The position numbers and the translations under genes were made by a program. From Amoebidium appalachense (lineage: Eukaryota > Ichthyosporea), in contig CAVNZM010000001.1 of NCBI GenBank assembly GCA_963693365.1, forward strand, positions 4,092,001-4,156,000: a DNA stretch of 64,000 nt. Reading direction: 5' to 3'. Positions 49,290-58,215 of the stretch are shown here, one piece after another (position 1 is the stretch's first letter; the number at the start of each line of letters is the position of its first letter). The notes under the pieces were generated by a model. That model had not been told where the DNA came from and did no database searches. It saw only the letters and a list, made by a program, of their open reading frames with translations.

Positions 49290-50517
49290 GGTGTTTTTTA
49301 TTCCGTTTTTTCCCCGGGGGACCCTTAGGGCTCCATCATGGGAAGTACCGTCTTCCACTGCTAAAAGAGCTAATGGTGCCTTCAGCGAAGCTAACATGTG
49401 CACGTCTTTACAGATCCTAACTTGTAATACGGTTTGGGCCTCGGCCTCGCTTGTGGGGAAGTGTTTTTATTTATTTTTTATTTATTTTATCACGTTTTGT
49501 TCCCGGAGGGCCTTTTCAGGCCCTCTAGGGAAACTACCGTCTACCACACAGCACCGACAGTACACTAGTTAAGGTGCTATCTATGAGTTCAGCTAAGCTA
49601 AACCATCCTTCACAACCTAACTATAAGTACACACTTTGCCCAGGGCTACTACCCCAGCCACGCCGGCAGGAGGCTCTAGTCCTCCCCTCCATTCAAAACC
49701 TAGCAATAAACGTTAACCGAGGGCTCTCATTGGTCGATCTACAGTATTGGGAAGTCCTAGGTGTTGTGTATAATATTTACGGTGGGTATGGGTGGATGAT
49801 GGGGTGTGGTGGTGGTGGTGGTGGGGGGTTGCTGCCTAACATTATGTGTTGGTGTACGTATGTTGTGGCGATGTTTTTGTGGACTAAAAGGTGGGTTTTA
49901 CAGGGCACACCGGGTCTGTGGGTGTTCCGGCATTCAGAACAGGCCGGCCGGGTGTGTGTGGGGGGTGTATTTGTTGGTTTTTTGGGTTTTTGGAGAGCCA
50001 TACTTTTCTTTCTACGGGTGGTGGGTATATGGTGGTGTTTTTGCATTTTAGGGTGGGTGGGGGGGAGTGTTGTGTTCCGTGGGTGCCAAATTTTTGAAAA
50101 GAAAAAGGATTGCAACTCTACTGTGATTTTTCCTAAGATGGCCCGGGTGGTGGTCTTGGTGGTGCCGGTGGCTGCAAGTAGTGGGCCCACCGATCGTGGG
50201 CAGAATCCCCGTTCGACCCACTTGGTGTCTTCGGGGTCAGGTGGGTCACCGTTGCCTCCTATCCAGTTTATCCATGCACATTGGTCTACCACCGTGGCTG
50301 CCGTATGGTGGTGCTGTGCCGTGGGGGTGTTTGGATGACGAGTGTGCAGGACGTTGTGGATGCAGGCTGTGATGGCGGTGGTCAGGGTGGGGACTTCCCC
50401 GGCATGGGCCGGGCAGGCCCAGAGGTGGGTGGTGGTCTCAGGGTGCTGGCTGCACCGGGGGCATGTGGGCTGTGTAACGACGGTGGGGTGATCTCGGTGT
50501 AGCCGTGCCATGGTGTG
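49290..50517 (-). mobile_element. 5'-truncated non-LTR retrotransposon, ORF2 C-terminus plus 3' tail
   Basis: The minus-strand open frame from about 50511 to 49777 starts next to a TG/CA repeat and carries the C-x2-C-x8-H-x3-C zinc motif typical after the reverse transcriptase of LINE ORF2 (TCPRCSQHPETTTHLWACP, first Cys at 50461-50463) and an IWHPRN motif near 50088 like the IWxxR found at LINE C-termini. Downstream come a hairpin-forming GGGCC...GGCCC stretch and an A/T-rich tail (inverse of 49461-49498), then a second similar tail ending in a CA repeat near 49280. Reverse transcriptase itself is absent. Clade not assigned. Confidence 0.6.
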
Positions 50518-50529
50518 GGGAAGTGTGTG

Positions 50530-50641
50530 TCTGTATGTTTTTTGTGCGCGCGCGCGTGTGTGTGTGTGTGCGTGTGCTTGTGCGCGTATGTATGTGCGTG
50601 TGTGTGCGTGTGTGCGTGTGTGCGTGTGTGTGTGTGTGTGC

Positions 50642-50695
<54 letters not shown>

Positions 50696-50748
50696 CGTGT
50701 GCGCACGCGCGTGTGTGTGTGTGTAGGCGCGCGTGTGTGTGTGTATAT
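50530..50748. repeat. TG/CG repeats
   Basis: TG repeats with CGCG segments bounding the 5' truncation of the non-LTR fragment. Confidence 0.9.
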
Positions 50749-50759
50749 TTTCCAGTGTG

Positions 50760-51540
50760 CCCGTAAGTGTGGTGAAATTCGACATCATATGTCGTTCATT
50801 GACATTCATCGTGATCACTCGATCAAATTCAAAGACTAGGCATATCTGAATCACATGCATAATTATGCACACATCATAACAAGTACTATATGATTGTGAT
50901 TATCATTATCGAACCCAAACTTGACACCTACGCGACAACTCAGCAATCCCTGGGTACATGATCGATACCAGGTCCTGTATGGTAGGCATTTGCAGTGTGG
51001 ACTCGTGCAAGGCTGGGTGCTATGCAAAAGCGATGTTTGCTTATCACATCATGGCAGTGCCGTGCGCCACTGAAGCTTAAAAGGAAAAATTGGCCAAGTC
51101 CATGCATTTATATCTTTGTCACAATTGCACGTGGTCGTGATTTCCGTTCGTCATCAATAGACTAAGTTCACAAATACTATCAACAACAGTTCCCGTCGAT
51201 GTGTGCTGATGTGTGTTTCGAAGTGTGGCAATGGGGAGGTGGGGATAGCTATAGGTATACCATGTGAGGGGGCCACGGGCCTGGGGCTCAGAAAGTAACG
51301 GGAGACATCAGCACCTGGAAAAAAAGGAAGTGTGACCAACCTTCAGGGTCATAGACAAACGACTGCACACAACTGGCTTATAATATGTTGCAACTGGCAG
51401 AATAATGTTGTAACATCGTGAGCAAAGTGAAACACATAATGTCGAGTCCACCCACCCCCATTCCTCCTCAAGCAAGAGAATAATACTTTCAAACAAAGAA
51501 AGCGAAAATTCAATAAATAGACATGAGATTCAGATCCCAC
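50760..51540. other. Intergenic; no confident gene
   Basis: Mixed sequence. A minus-strand open stretch (51154-51331) preceded by a good acceptor (TTTTTTCCAG) is exon-like but has no recognisable domain. Confidence 0.4.
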
Positions 51541-51578
51541 GGTTGTTGTTATTGTTGTTGTTGTTGTTCTTGTAACAG

Positions 51579-51612
<34 letters not shown>

Positions 51613-51615
51613 CGC

Positions 51616-51667
<52 letters not shown>

Positions 51668-51668
51668 G
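51541..51668. repeat. GTT/AAC trinucleotide repeat
   Basis: GTT array of about 40 units with a few interruptions, the only sizeable trinucleotide array in the window. Non-coding as far as I can see. Confidence 0.95.
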
Positions 51669-51702
51669 GAGGGGGGAGGGGGAGGGGGGGGGGGAGGGGG
51701 GC

Positions 51703-51769
51703 GGGCACTGAGTACCTGGCGTGACTCAGCGTAGGGGTACGCCGATTCACGGTACATCCAGTACCGCAA
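51703..51769 (-). repeat. 66-bp exon-like segment, minus copy of an inverted pair
   Basis: Inverse of 45453-45518 with one difference; see that entry. Flanked by a G-rich block on one side and a C-tract on the other. Confidence 0.55.
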
Positions 51770-52212
51770 CCCCCCCCCCCCCCCTCCCCCCTCCCTCTGC
51801 CTCCCTCCCTCCCCTCCCGCTACAATCTTCCCTCAGCCTAGTCCCTCCCTTCCTTATACACACACACCGACCTCTCTCGTTCTGGAACTCCTCTGCCAGT
51901 GTGCCGCCTTGCAAATGTTCCACACGTGTGTCGTACAGTTTGCAGCTATGCCGATTGATTTTATTTCGTGCAGCGAAATAATAATACTGATAATAATAAT
52001 AATAATACTATGATAATATTAATGTTAAAAAACGAACAAGCGGGTTCTAGCGACGAAGGCTGGTATGCCCAATAAATTCACTAAGCAGAAGTTATTCTCC
52101 ACACCAAATGTGGTGGTTCTAGGGAGATGGATTTCTCCATATAATATGTCATCGGAATGTTGGTGCGTGCCACGTGCCACGGCTTCAAAGCTTGTTTGAA
52201 TGGGTGGGTGGG

Positions 52213-52213
52213 T

Positions 52214-52250
<37 letters not shown>
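52213..52250. repeat. Poly-G tract
   Basis: G-tract 84 bases upstream of the retrotransposon; the insertion landed in purine-rich DNA. Confidence 0.9.
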
Positions 52251-52253
<3 letters not shown>

Positions 52254-52328
52254 AGGGGGAAGGAAGCATGGATTGGGAAGGGGGGAGGGAGGGGGGGAAG
52301 AAGGGTAATGGTTGTGGGGGAGGTATCG

Positions 52329-52333
52329 GGGAT
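52329..52333. repeat. Target-site duplication GGGAT (left)
   Basis: Matches GGGAT at 58211-58215 immediately outside the other LTR. Confidence 0.95.
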
Positions 52334-53098
52334 TGTTGGAGTACACTGGTACTCCCGGCTAGCAATGTCTGTTAGAGAAAGTTTCTGAGCAATTGAATAA
52401 CTGTTTCAACACTCACTCGAGTGCATAGAGCTTTTGTTTACGGTCATATTCATATATGGTAGTTATATGTTTGAGCCAAAACTGTACCAATGACGAGCTT
52501 CACTAGCAACGTGCTAATTGTGCTCATTAATTAATATTCCCGGTTCAGATGATGTCATGTCTATATTTGCCACAGGATTCTATTCTTAGAGTGGTAGTGT
52601 GCTTTATTCCCGGATATTCTCAGAATATTTTTAGTTGTGTGAAGCAAGATTTACGTTTAACTGCAATTGGTGTGTTAAACACGTTTATTTGTGTGCTTTA
52701 GTGCAAGTTAACTAGCCACTCAACGTGCACAGTTAACTTTTATATCTTTAACGACTTGTTTTCATTGTGCTCTCTTTTCGGCCATGCTGTACATGGCCCA
52801 CCACCAGGGTGCACACGAGGCCACCATGAGGTGGCCAACGACTATATAAAGCAGTGCCTCCCATGTCACAAACATGGGAAGCAGAACGTTTGATTTACAC
52901 TTTTCTACTGTCGTTTCCAGTGCACAAAACACATAGACTAGTTACCCATCATACACGACACTATGTCTGACAACTTACAGTTGCAGCAACTAGTCCAACT
53001 ACTGGAGCAGAGGTTGGCCTCACAAGATGCAATCATTTCTGACTTACAGAAGGAACAACGTGCACTAGAACTAGCTTCTATGAACACAATGTCCAACA
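52334..53098 (+). repeat. 5' LTR, which also encodes the start of gag
   Basis: TG...CA, 765 bp. Contains a TATA box, three short hairpin-forming palindromes near it, and from 52963 the first 45 codons of gag. Confidence 0.97.
52843..52850 (+). promoter_or_regulatory. LTR TATA box
   Basis: TATATAAA, 113 bases before the gag ATG. Bracketed by palindromes GGCCATG/CATGGCC (52780-52798), GGCCACC/GGTGGCC (52819-52836) and TCCCATGT/ACATGGGA (52859-52879). Confidence 0.7.
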
Positions 53099-54054
53099 GG
53101 GTTATGGGCCCCTCACGTAATGATTCCATCAAGTTCAAGGTCGACATCCCTCTCTTCACTGGCATTGATAATGATTCAGGCACGGACTACCACACATGGG
53201 CCGAAACCATGTATGTCCAGCTTTCTGGTGCTGGTCTTCTCCACACCATCGCGCCCAGTACGGAGCACCCGGCTACCCGTGAACAGGTCGACACTGCCCG
53301 TTCCTACCTGTGGCAAGCACTCTCGATTGACGTGCGTTGTATCCTAGGGTTAACACGCACCACCACACCTGCGGAGATATGGTCGGCCCTATCTGCCCAC
53401 TACCTGGAGCAATCTGAGGCCAATCAGTACGACCTTATCGGGCTGTACATGAATTCTACGCCTGAACCTACGGACACCGCGACGAAATACGCCATGAAAC
53501 TCCGCGGCTACGTGCGGCGCCTGGCCGATTACGGCACACAAATTGGTGATGCTCAAGTGCTGACCAAGCTCACCAACGACCTCGGCAAGGTGCCTTACTA
53601 CGAAATGCCTGTAATTGCCTACAAGATGACACCCAAGCCTACCGTGATGGGCCTCCTCCAACAGCTACGGGCATATGAGACCAGCCACCCACGTGCACGT
53701 GTGACTACCAGCTCCGGGCCGGCCGCCTTCACCACACGGGCTCCTCAACCTGTCATCTGCCACGGCTGCGGCAAACCAGGCCACATCAAGTCTCAGTGCC
53801 CCAACGGCAACGGCCAACACAGCAACTCTGGCAACAACCGTGCCAGCACCTACCCCAAGGGTTCCTGCGTCAACCACCCACTGTCTACCAGTCACACTAC
53901 CGCCATGTGCAAGGGGGGCAACCGTGCCAACGGCCGCAAACCTAAGGGTGGTCCCCTCCTGCCTGGGTCCTGCATCAACCACCCTGCCTCTACTACCCAC
54001 ACTACGGCACAGTGCAAGGGGGGCTGCCGCTCCCCGGGCTTTCCTCATGTCTAG
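52963..54054 (+). CDS. gag: Retrotransposon Gag
   Basis: 363 residues, forming the virus-like particle. The ATG at 52963 lies inside the 5' LTR, as in yeast Ty1, and the primer-binding site is translated. The middle has the usual copia gag core. Toward the C-terminus there is a CCHC zinc knuckle (residues 266-279, CHGCGKPGHIKSQC) followed by two further repeats of C-x2-H-x5-H-x4-C type, beginning GSCVNHP and GSCINHP, likely extra zinc-binding modules. Ends at TAG 54052-54054, overlapping pol, which is in the +1 frame. Confidence 0.95.
   Translation: MSDNLQLQQLVQLLEQRLASQDAIISDLQKEQRALELASMNTMSNRVMGPSRNDSIKFKVDIPLFTGIDNDSGTDYHTWAETMYVQLSGAGLLHTIAPSTEHPATREQVDTARSYLWQALSIDVRCILGLTRTTTPAEIWSALSAHYLEQSEANQYDLIGLYMNSTPEPTDTATKYAMKLRGYVRRLADYGTQIGDAQVLTKLTNDLGKVPYYEMPVIAYKMTPKPTVMGLLQQLRAYETSHPRARVTTSSGPAAFTTRAPQPVICHGCGKPGHIKSQCPNGNGQHSNSGNNRASTYPKGSCVNHPLSTSHTTAMCKGGNRANGRKPKGGPLLPGSCINHPASTTHTTAQCKGGCRSPGFPHV
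53099..53112 (+). promoter_or_regulatory. Primer-binding site for an initiator-tRNA half molecule
   Basis: GGGTTATGGGCCCC directly follows the 5' LTR. It complements the anticodon region of initiator Met tRNA, as in Drosophila copia, where a cleaved tRNA half primes synthesis, rather than the tRNA 3' end. Confidence 0.85.
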
Positions 54055-57000
54055 CAACGACTGTGGCACCAACAAGGTGCTCCTCGACTCTGGAGCCACT
54101 GACCATGTGTGCCCCCGGCCCGATGTGTTCATCAACATGCGTGCGGCGCCTTACTCCACGGTCCAAGTAGCCGACAAGGGTGCATGTGCAGTGCTTGGGG
54201 TGGGCGACGTGTTCTTTTCCAGCACCATCGACGGCGTTACTGCGGTGCATCAGCTGACGGATGTACTCTACGTGCCCTCCATCCCCGACACTCTCATCAG
54301 TGTGTTCACGGCAACTACCAACGGTGTTTTACCCCGCTTTGACACCCGCGGCGGCGTTAAGTTGTGCTACGGCGATCAAATTCTGGCCACCGGCTCGGCT
54401 GTCGGCACCAAGCTGTACCACATGGCGGTGTCTCTTCTGCGCGCGGACACAACCCCGGACGCCCAAACCACCACTGCTCCGCGTATCCTCAAGGTTACTG
54501 CCGACCTCAACACGTGGCACTACCGTCTGGGCCATGCTGGCATTGACGCTGTACGCTCGGTCATCAAGTCTGCAGGCCTGTTGGTGGGTGGCGGTGCCAA
54601 GTCTCCGGGTGTGTGTGAGCCCTGTGCCCTCGGCAAAGCCCACCGTGTTGCCTTCTCCGAATCAACTAGCCAAGCTCCCCGGGTCCTAGCCAAGGTTCAC
54701 AGCGACATCAGCGGCCCCTTCCCTCCCGCGATCGGTGGTGCTCAGTACTTGGCGACGTTCCACGACGAATTCACCGGCCACACCACGGCCGTGCCCCTCG
54801 TCAAGAAGTCGGACACACTGGCTGCATATGTGACGTACCACAAGGCGGCGGTTACCCAACACGGTGTTCCCATGCAGGTGTTTCAGTCCGACGGGGGGGG
54901 CGAGTACATGGGCACGGCCTTCGGGGACTACAACCGTGAGCATGGCATTCGCCATCAGATCACTACCACCGGCTCTCCTCAACAGAATGGGACTGCCGAA
55001 CGACTGAACCGGACCCTCCTCGACATGGTTCGGGCACTCCTGCAGCAGTCCGGCCTTCCGGTGGGATTCTGGGCCGAGGCAGCTGTGACCGCGGCTTTTA
55101 TACGCAACATGCTCCCGTCGCGAGCCACCGGCAGCCAATCGTCTCCCGCTCTGCTGTGGACCGGCATTCCTCCCGACTACAGCCGGCTCCGTGTCTGGGG
55201 CTCTCCCTGCTACGTCCATCAACAGGATACACCGAAACTGGCGCCTCGTGCCGTCAAGGGCGTCTTCGTGGGCTACCCTCCTAACATCAAGGGCTACAAG
55301 GTCTGGATTCCAGCAGCACACAAGATGACCGTCAGCCGTGACGTGCAGTTCGACGAGGCTGCTATTCTGCACCCCCTCCGTGATGTCCCATCTGATTGGT
55401 CGACCGCACCGGCAATTCATCATTTTTTGGAGTCATCTGATTCGTCAAATCAGCCAGCCAATCACATCGTCCGGAATGATCAGCAATCTGATTCGTCTCG
55501 TCTGTCAGCCAATGGGACAGCGCCGAGTGATCAATTGGACATTCCGATCCTGCCCGAGCCTGCACATCGGCTCCCCCGGACGACCCGTAGTGGCGCTGTG
55601 TACAACGACCAACGTCGAGGCCCGACTGCCAACGTGGCTGCTGCTACGGCCCCCCTTGCCCCCCAGGCTACGGCTCCTGCATCAACACCCATCAAGGCTT
55701 CCACCATTGTTGTCCCCAAGACTGTCCGGGCTGCACTCAAGAGTCCCCAGCGTCTGAAATGGGAGGAGGCTGCACACCGTGAGCTCAAGGCCCTGGAAGA
55801 CAACGGCACCTTCACCCTTGTGCCCCGTCCAGAGGATGGCTCCACTGTCATTCCGGTCGGCTGGGTCTTTACGGTCAAGCAGGACAACGTCGGCAACGTC
55901 ACTGCTTTCAAGGCCCGGCTTGTGGCCCGGGGCAACTACCAGCAGCCTGGCCAGGACTATTTCGTCACCGAGTCACCTGTGGCTGCGCTGGCTACCATCC
56001 GGCTGGTTTTGGCTACCTCCGTGGCCCAAGGTCTGCCTCTGCGCCACATCGACGTCAACACAGCATTCCTCAACGGCACCGTCAACGAGACCATCTACAT
56101 TGAGCAGCCCCCTGGCTTCGTCAACCCCTCGGCCCCCCATGCTGTCGGCTTGCTCCACAAGGCGCTCTACGGCCTAAAACAGGCACCGCGCCAGTGGTAT
56201 GAGGCCCTCCGTGACCATCTCCTCGACCAAGGCTTCATTGTGAGTGCTGCTGACCCGTGCCTGTTCATCAAGAATGCCGGGACCCCAACATTTATTGCCC
56301 TTGCTGCCTACGTGGATGACTTCACCGTGACGGCCGCCACTGATGCGCTCATCGACGATTTTTTCACCAAGCTGGATGCTCGTTTCTCTGCCAAGGACCT
56401 GGGTCGTCCTACCCTGCTCATCGGGCACACTCTTACCTGGCTGGAGGACGGGTCTCTGCGTCTGGGCCATCGTCAACACATCATCGACTTGGCTGCCCGT
56501 TTTCGTCTCACCCACATGTCCGGCACCAAGACCCCCATCGTCCCGGGCCAGGCCAGTGAAAGCAACAAGACCCCAGCCTACAGCAAGAAGGAGGACTATG
56601 CCAGCCTGGTCGGTGCCCTGCTGTGGATTGCGCGTACCACCCGCCCCGACATTTCCCAGGCTCTGGGAGTCCTTACTCGACACATTCATGCGCCCACCGT
56701 CACCCACTGGACTATGGCTACCAGAGTTGTAAGCTACCTGCTGGCCACCATCGACCTGGGTATTGTCTACCGTCCCGGCCCCCCCAACCTTGTTGGCTAC
56801 TCCGACTCCGACTACGCCGAGGACCGCGACACCCGGCGCTCCACCACGGGCTATGTCTTCTTCATAAACTCCTCCCCTGTGTCCTGGGTGTCTCGGCTCC
56901 AGTCCATCACCACCCACAGCTCCACTGAGGCTGAATTTGTGGCCATGTCTGCTGCTACGAACGAGGCCCTATGGCTCAACTATGTGATGGACGACCTGGG

Positions 57001-57259
57001 CCTTAATCCTATCAATGAGCCCACCCCGGTGCCCATCCATGGGGACAATGAGTCTGCCCGGGCCCTGCTGGACACCCTGGGGGTTAAGCCCAAGACCAAG
57101 CACATCGACGTCCGCTACTGCTCCGTCAAGGAACATCACCTGCTGGGCAACATCACTGTGGTCCCGGTGGCTTCTGCTGACAACAAGGCCGACATGTTCA
57201 CCAAGGCCCTGTCTGCCTCTTTCTTCACCAAGGCCGTGGGGATGCTCAACATGTGCTGA
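53840..57259 (+). CDS. pol: Retrotransposon Pol (PR-IN-RT-RNaseH), +1 relative to gag
   Basis: Open from about 53840 to TGA 57257-57259 (1139 codons in the open frame), but the useful part probably starts near the gag stop. Motifs in order: protease LLDSGATDHV (Asp codon at 54086), integrase zinc motif WHYRLGH...CEPC, integrase catalytic triad (HSDISGP, QSDGGGEY, NGTAERLNRT), reverse transcriptase with YVDD at 56309-56320, and RNase H (GYSDSDYAED, SSTEAEF, HGDNESA). Expression needs either a +1 frameshift in the 53840-54054 overlap or restart at ATG 54047-54049, which overlaps the gag stop as ATGTCTAG. Full length for copia Pol. Confidence 0.95.
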   Translation: MPAPTPRVPASTTHCLPVTLPPCARGATVPTAANLRVVPSCLGPASTTLPLLPTLRHSARGAAAPRAFLMSSNDCGTNKVLLDSGATDHVCPRPDVFINMRAAPYSTVQVADKGACAVLGVGDVFFSSTIDGVTAVHQLTDVLYVPSIPDTLISVFTATTNGVLPRFDTRGGVKLCYGDQILATGSAVGTKLYHMAVSLLRADTTPDAQTTTAPRILKVTADLNTWHYRLGHAGIDAVRSVIKSAGLLVGGGAKSPGVCEPCALGKAHRVAFSESTSQAPRVLAKVHSDISGPFPPAIGGAQYLATFHDEFTGHTTAVPLVKKSDTLAAYVTYHKAAVTQHGVPMQVFQSDGGGEYMGTAFGDYNREHGIRHQITTTGSPQQNGTAERLNRTLLDMVRALLQQSGLPVGFWAEAAVTAAFIRNMLPSRATGSQSSPALLWTGIPPDYSRLRVWGSPCYVHQQDTPKLAPRAVKGVFVGYPPNIKGYKVWIPAAHKMTVSRDVQFDEAAILHPLRDVPSDWSTAPAIHHFLESSDSSNQPANHIVRNDQQSDSSRLSANGTAPSDQLDIPILPEPAHRLPRTTRSGAVYNDQRRGPTANVAAATAPLAPQATAPASTPIKASTIVVPKTVRAALKSPQRLKWEEAAHRELKALEDNGTFTLVPRPEDGSTVIPVGWVFTVKQDNVGNVTAFKARLVARGNYQQPGQDYFVTESPVAALATIRLVLATSVAQGLPLRHIDVNTAFLNGTVNETIYIEQPPGFVNPSAPHAVGLLHKALYGLKQAPRQWYEALRDHLLDQGFIVSAADPCLFIKNAGTPTFIALAAYVDDFTVTAATDALIDDFFTKLDARFSAKDLGRPTLLIGHTLTWLEDGSLRLGHRQHIIDLAARFRLTHMSGTKTPIVPGQASESNKTPAYSKKEDYASLVGALLWIARTTRPDISQALGVLTRHIHAPTVTHWTMATRVVSYLLATIDLGIVYRPGPPNLVGYSDSDYAEDRDTRRSTTGYVFFINSSPVSWVSRLQSITTHSSTEAEFVAMSAATNEALWLNYVMDDLGLNPINEPTPVPIHGDNESARALLDTLGVKPKTKHIDVRYCSVKEHHLLGNITVVPVASADNKADMFTKALSASFFTKAVGMLNMC

Positions 57260-57295
57260 GCACCCGTCATCAACCAACTGCGCCCTCATACTTCA

Positions 57296-57310
57296 GGGGG
57301 GGGGAGAGAG
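57296..57310 (+). promoter_or_regulatory. Purine tract downstream of pol
   Basis: G-run followed by AGAGAG in the 186-bp stretch between pol and the 3' LTR. The plus-strand primer tract proper is probably GAGTAGGGG just before the LTR (57437-57445); ATTGAGTAGGGG also occurs once more at about 57347-57358. Confidence 0.4.
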
Positions 57311-57445
57311 TTGCATCCGACTGTGCAACTACGTGTACCATACTAAAATTGAGTAGGGGAATCTTTATTGTCTGTATTTTGTGCACCTGAAGCACTCGAG
57401 CTCAGTTGCATTAATTCATACCACAATTATCCAATTGAGTAGGGG

Positions 57446-58210
57446 TGTTGGAGTACACTGGTACTCCCGGCTAGCAATGTCTGTTAGAGAAAGTTTCTGA
57501 GCAATTGAATAACTGTTTCAACACTCACTCGAGTGCATAGAGCTTTTGTTTACGGTCATATTCATATATGGTAGTTATATGTTTGAGCCAAAACTGTACC
57601 AATGACGAGCTTCACTAGCAACGTGCTAATTGTGCTCATTAATTAATATTCCCGGTTCAGATGATGTCATGTCTATATTTGCCACAGGATTCTATTCTTA
57701 GAGTGGTAGTGTGCTTTATTCCCGGATATTCTCAGAATATTTTTAGTTGTGTGAAGCAAGATTTACGTTTAACTGCAATTGGTGTGTTAAACACGTTTAT
57801 TTGTGTGCTTTAGTGCAAGTTAACTAGCCACTCAACGTGCACAGTTAACTTTTATATCTTTAACGACTTGTTTTCATTGTGCTCTCTTTTCGGCCATGCT
57901 GTACATGGCCCACCACCAGGGTGCACACGAGGCCACCATGAGGTGGCCAACGACTATATAAAGCAGTGCCTCCCATGTCACAAACATGGGAAGCAGAACG
58001 TTTGATTTACACTTTTCTACTGTCGTTTCCAGTGCACAAAACACATAGACTAGTTACCCATCATACACGACACTATGTCTGACAACTTACAGTTGCAGCA
58101 ACTAGTCCAACTACTGGAGCAGAGGTTGGCCTCACAAGATGCAATCATTTCTGACTTACAGAAGGAACAACGTGCACTAGAACTAGCTTCTATGAACACA
58201 ATGTCCAACA
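57446..58210 (+). repeat. 3' LTR
   Basis: 765 bp, same sequence as the 5' LTR including the gag start, which here runs into host DNA and is not functional. Confidence 0.97.
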
Positions 58211-58215
58211 GGGAT
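58211..58215. repeat. Target-site duplication GGGAT (right)
   Basis: Matches 52329-52333. Confidence 0.95.

Larger units (their letters stand above)
52334..58210 (+). mobile_element. Ty1/copia LTR retrotransposon, full length and apparently intact (5877 bp)
   Basis: Two 765-bp LTRs (52334-53098 and 57446-58210) that I could not distinguish by eye, 5-bp target duplication, primer-binding site, intact gag and intact pol in copia order (protease, integrase, reverse transcriptase, RNase H). LTR ends form a 7-bp inverted repeat, TGTTGGA...TCCAACA. No envelope-like frame between pol and the 3' LTR. Identical LTRs and undamaged frames point to a very recent, possibly still active insertion. Confidence 0.97.

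Noticed and set aside
52334-53101. 768-bp direct repeat as a segmental duplication or assembly error including part of gag
   Set aside because: The repeat ends at TG...CA with a 7-bp inverted repeat, a 5-bp target duplication and a primer-binding site, so it is a true LTR; the extra three matching bases (GGG) are shared by chance between primer site and target duplication.
53665-56917. Open frames antisense to gag and pol
   Set aside because: They are shadows of GC-rich coding sequence; all recognisable domains are on the plus strand.
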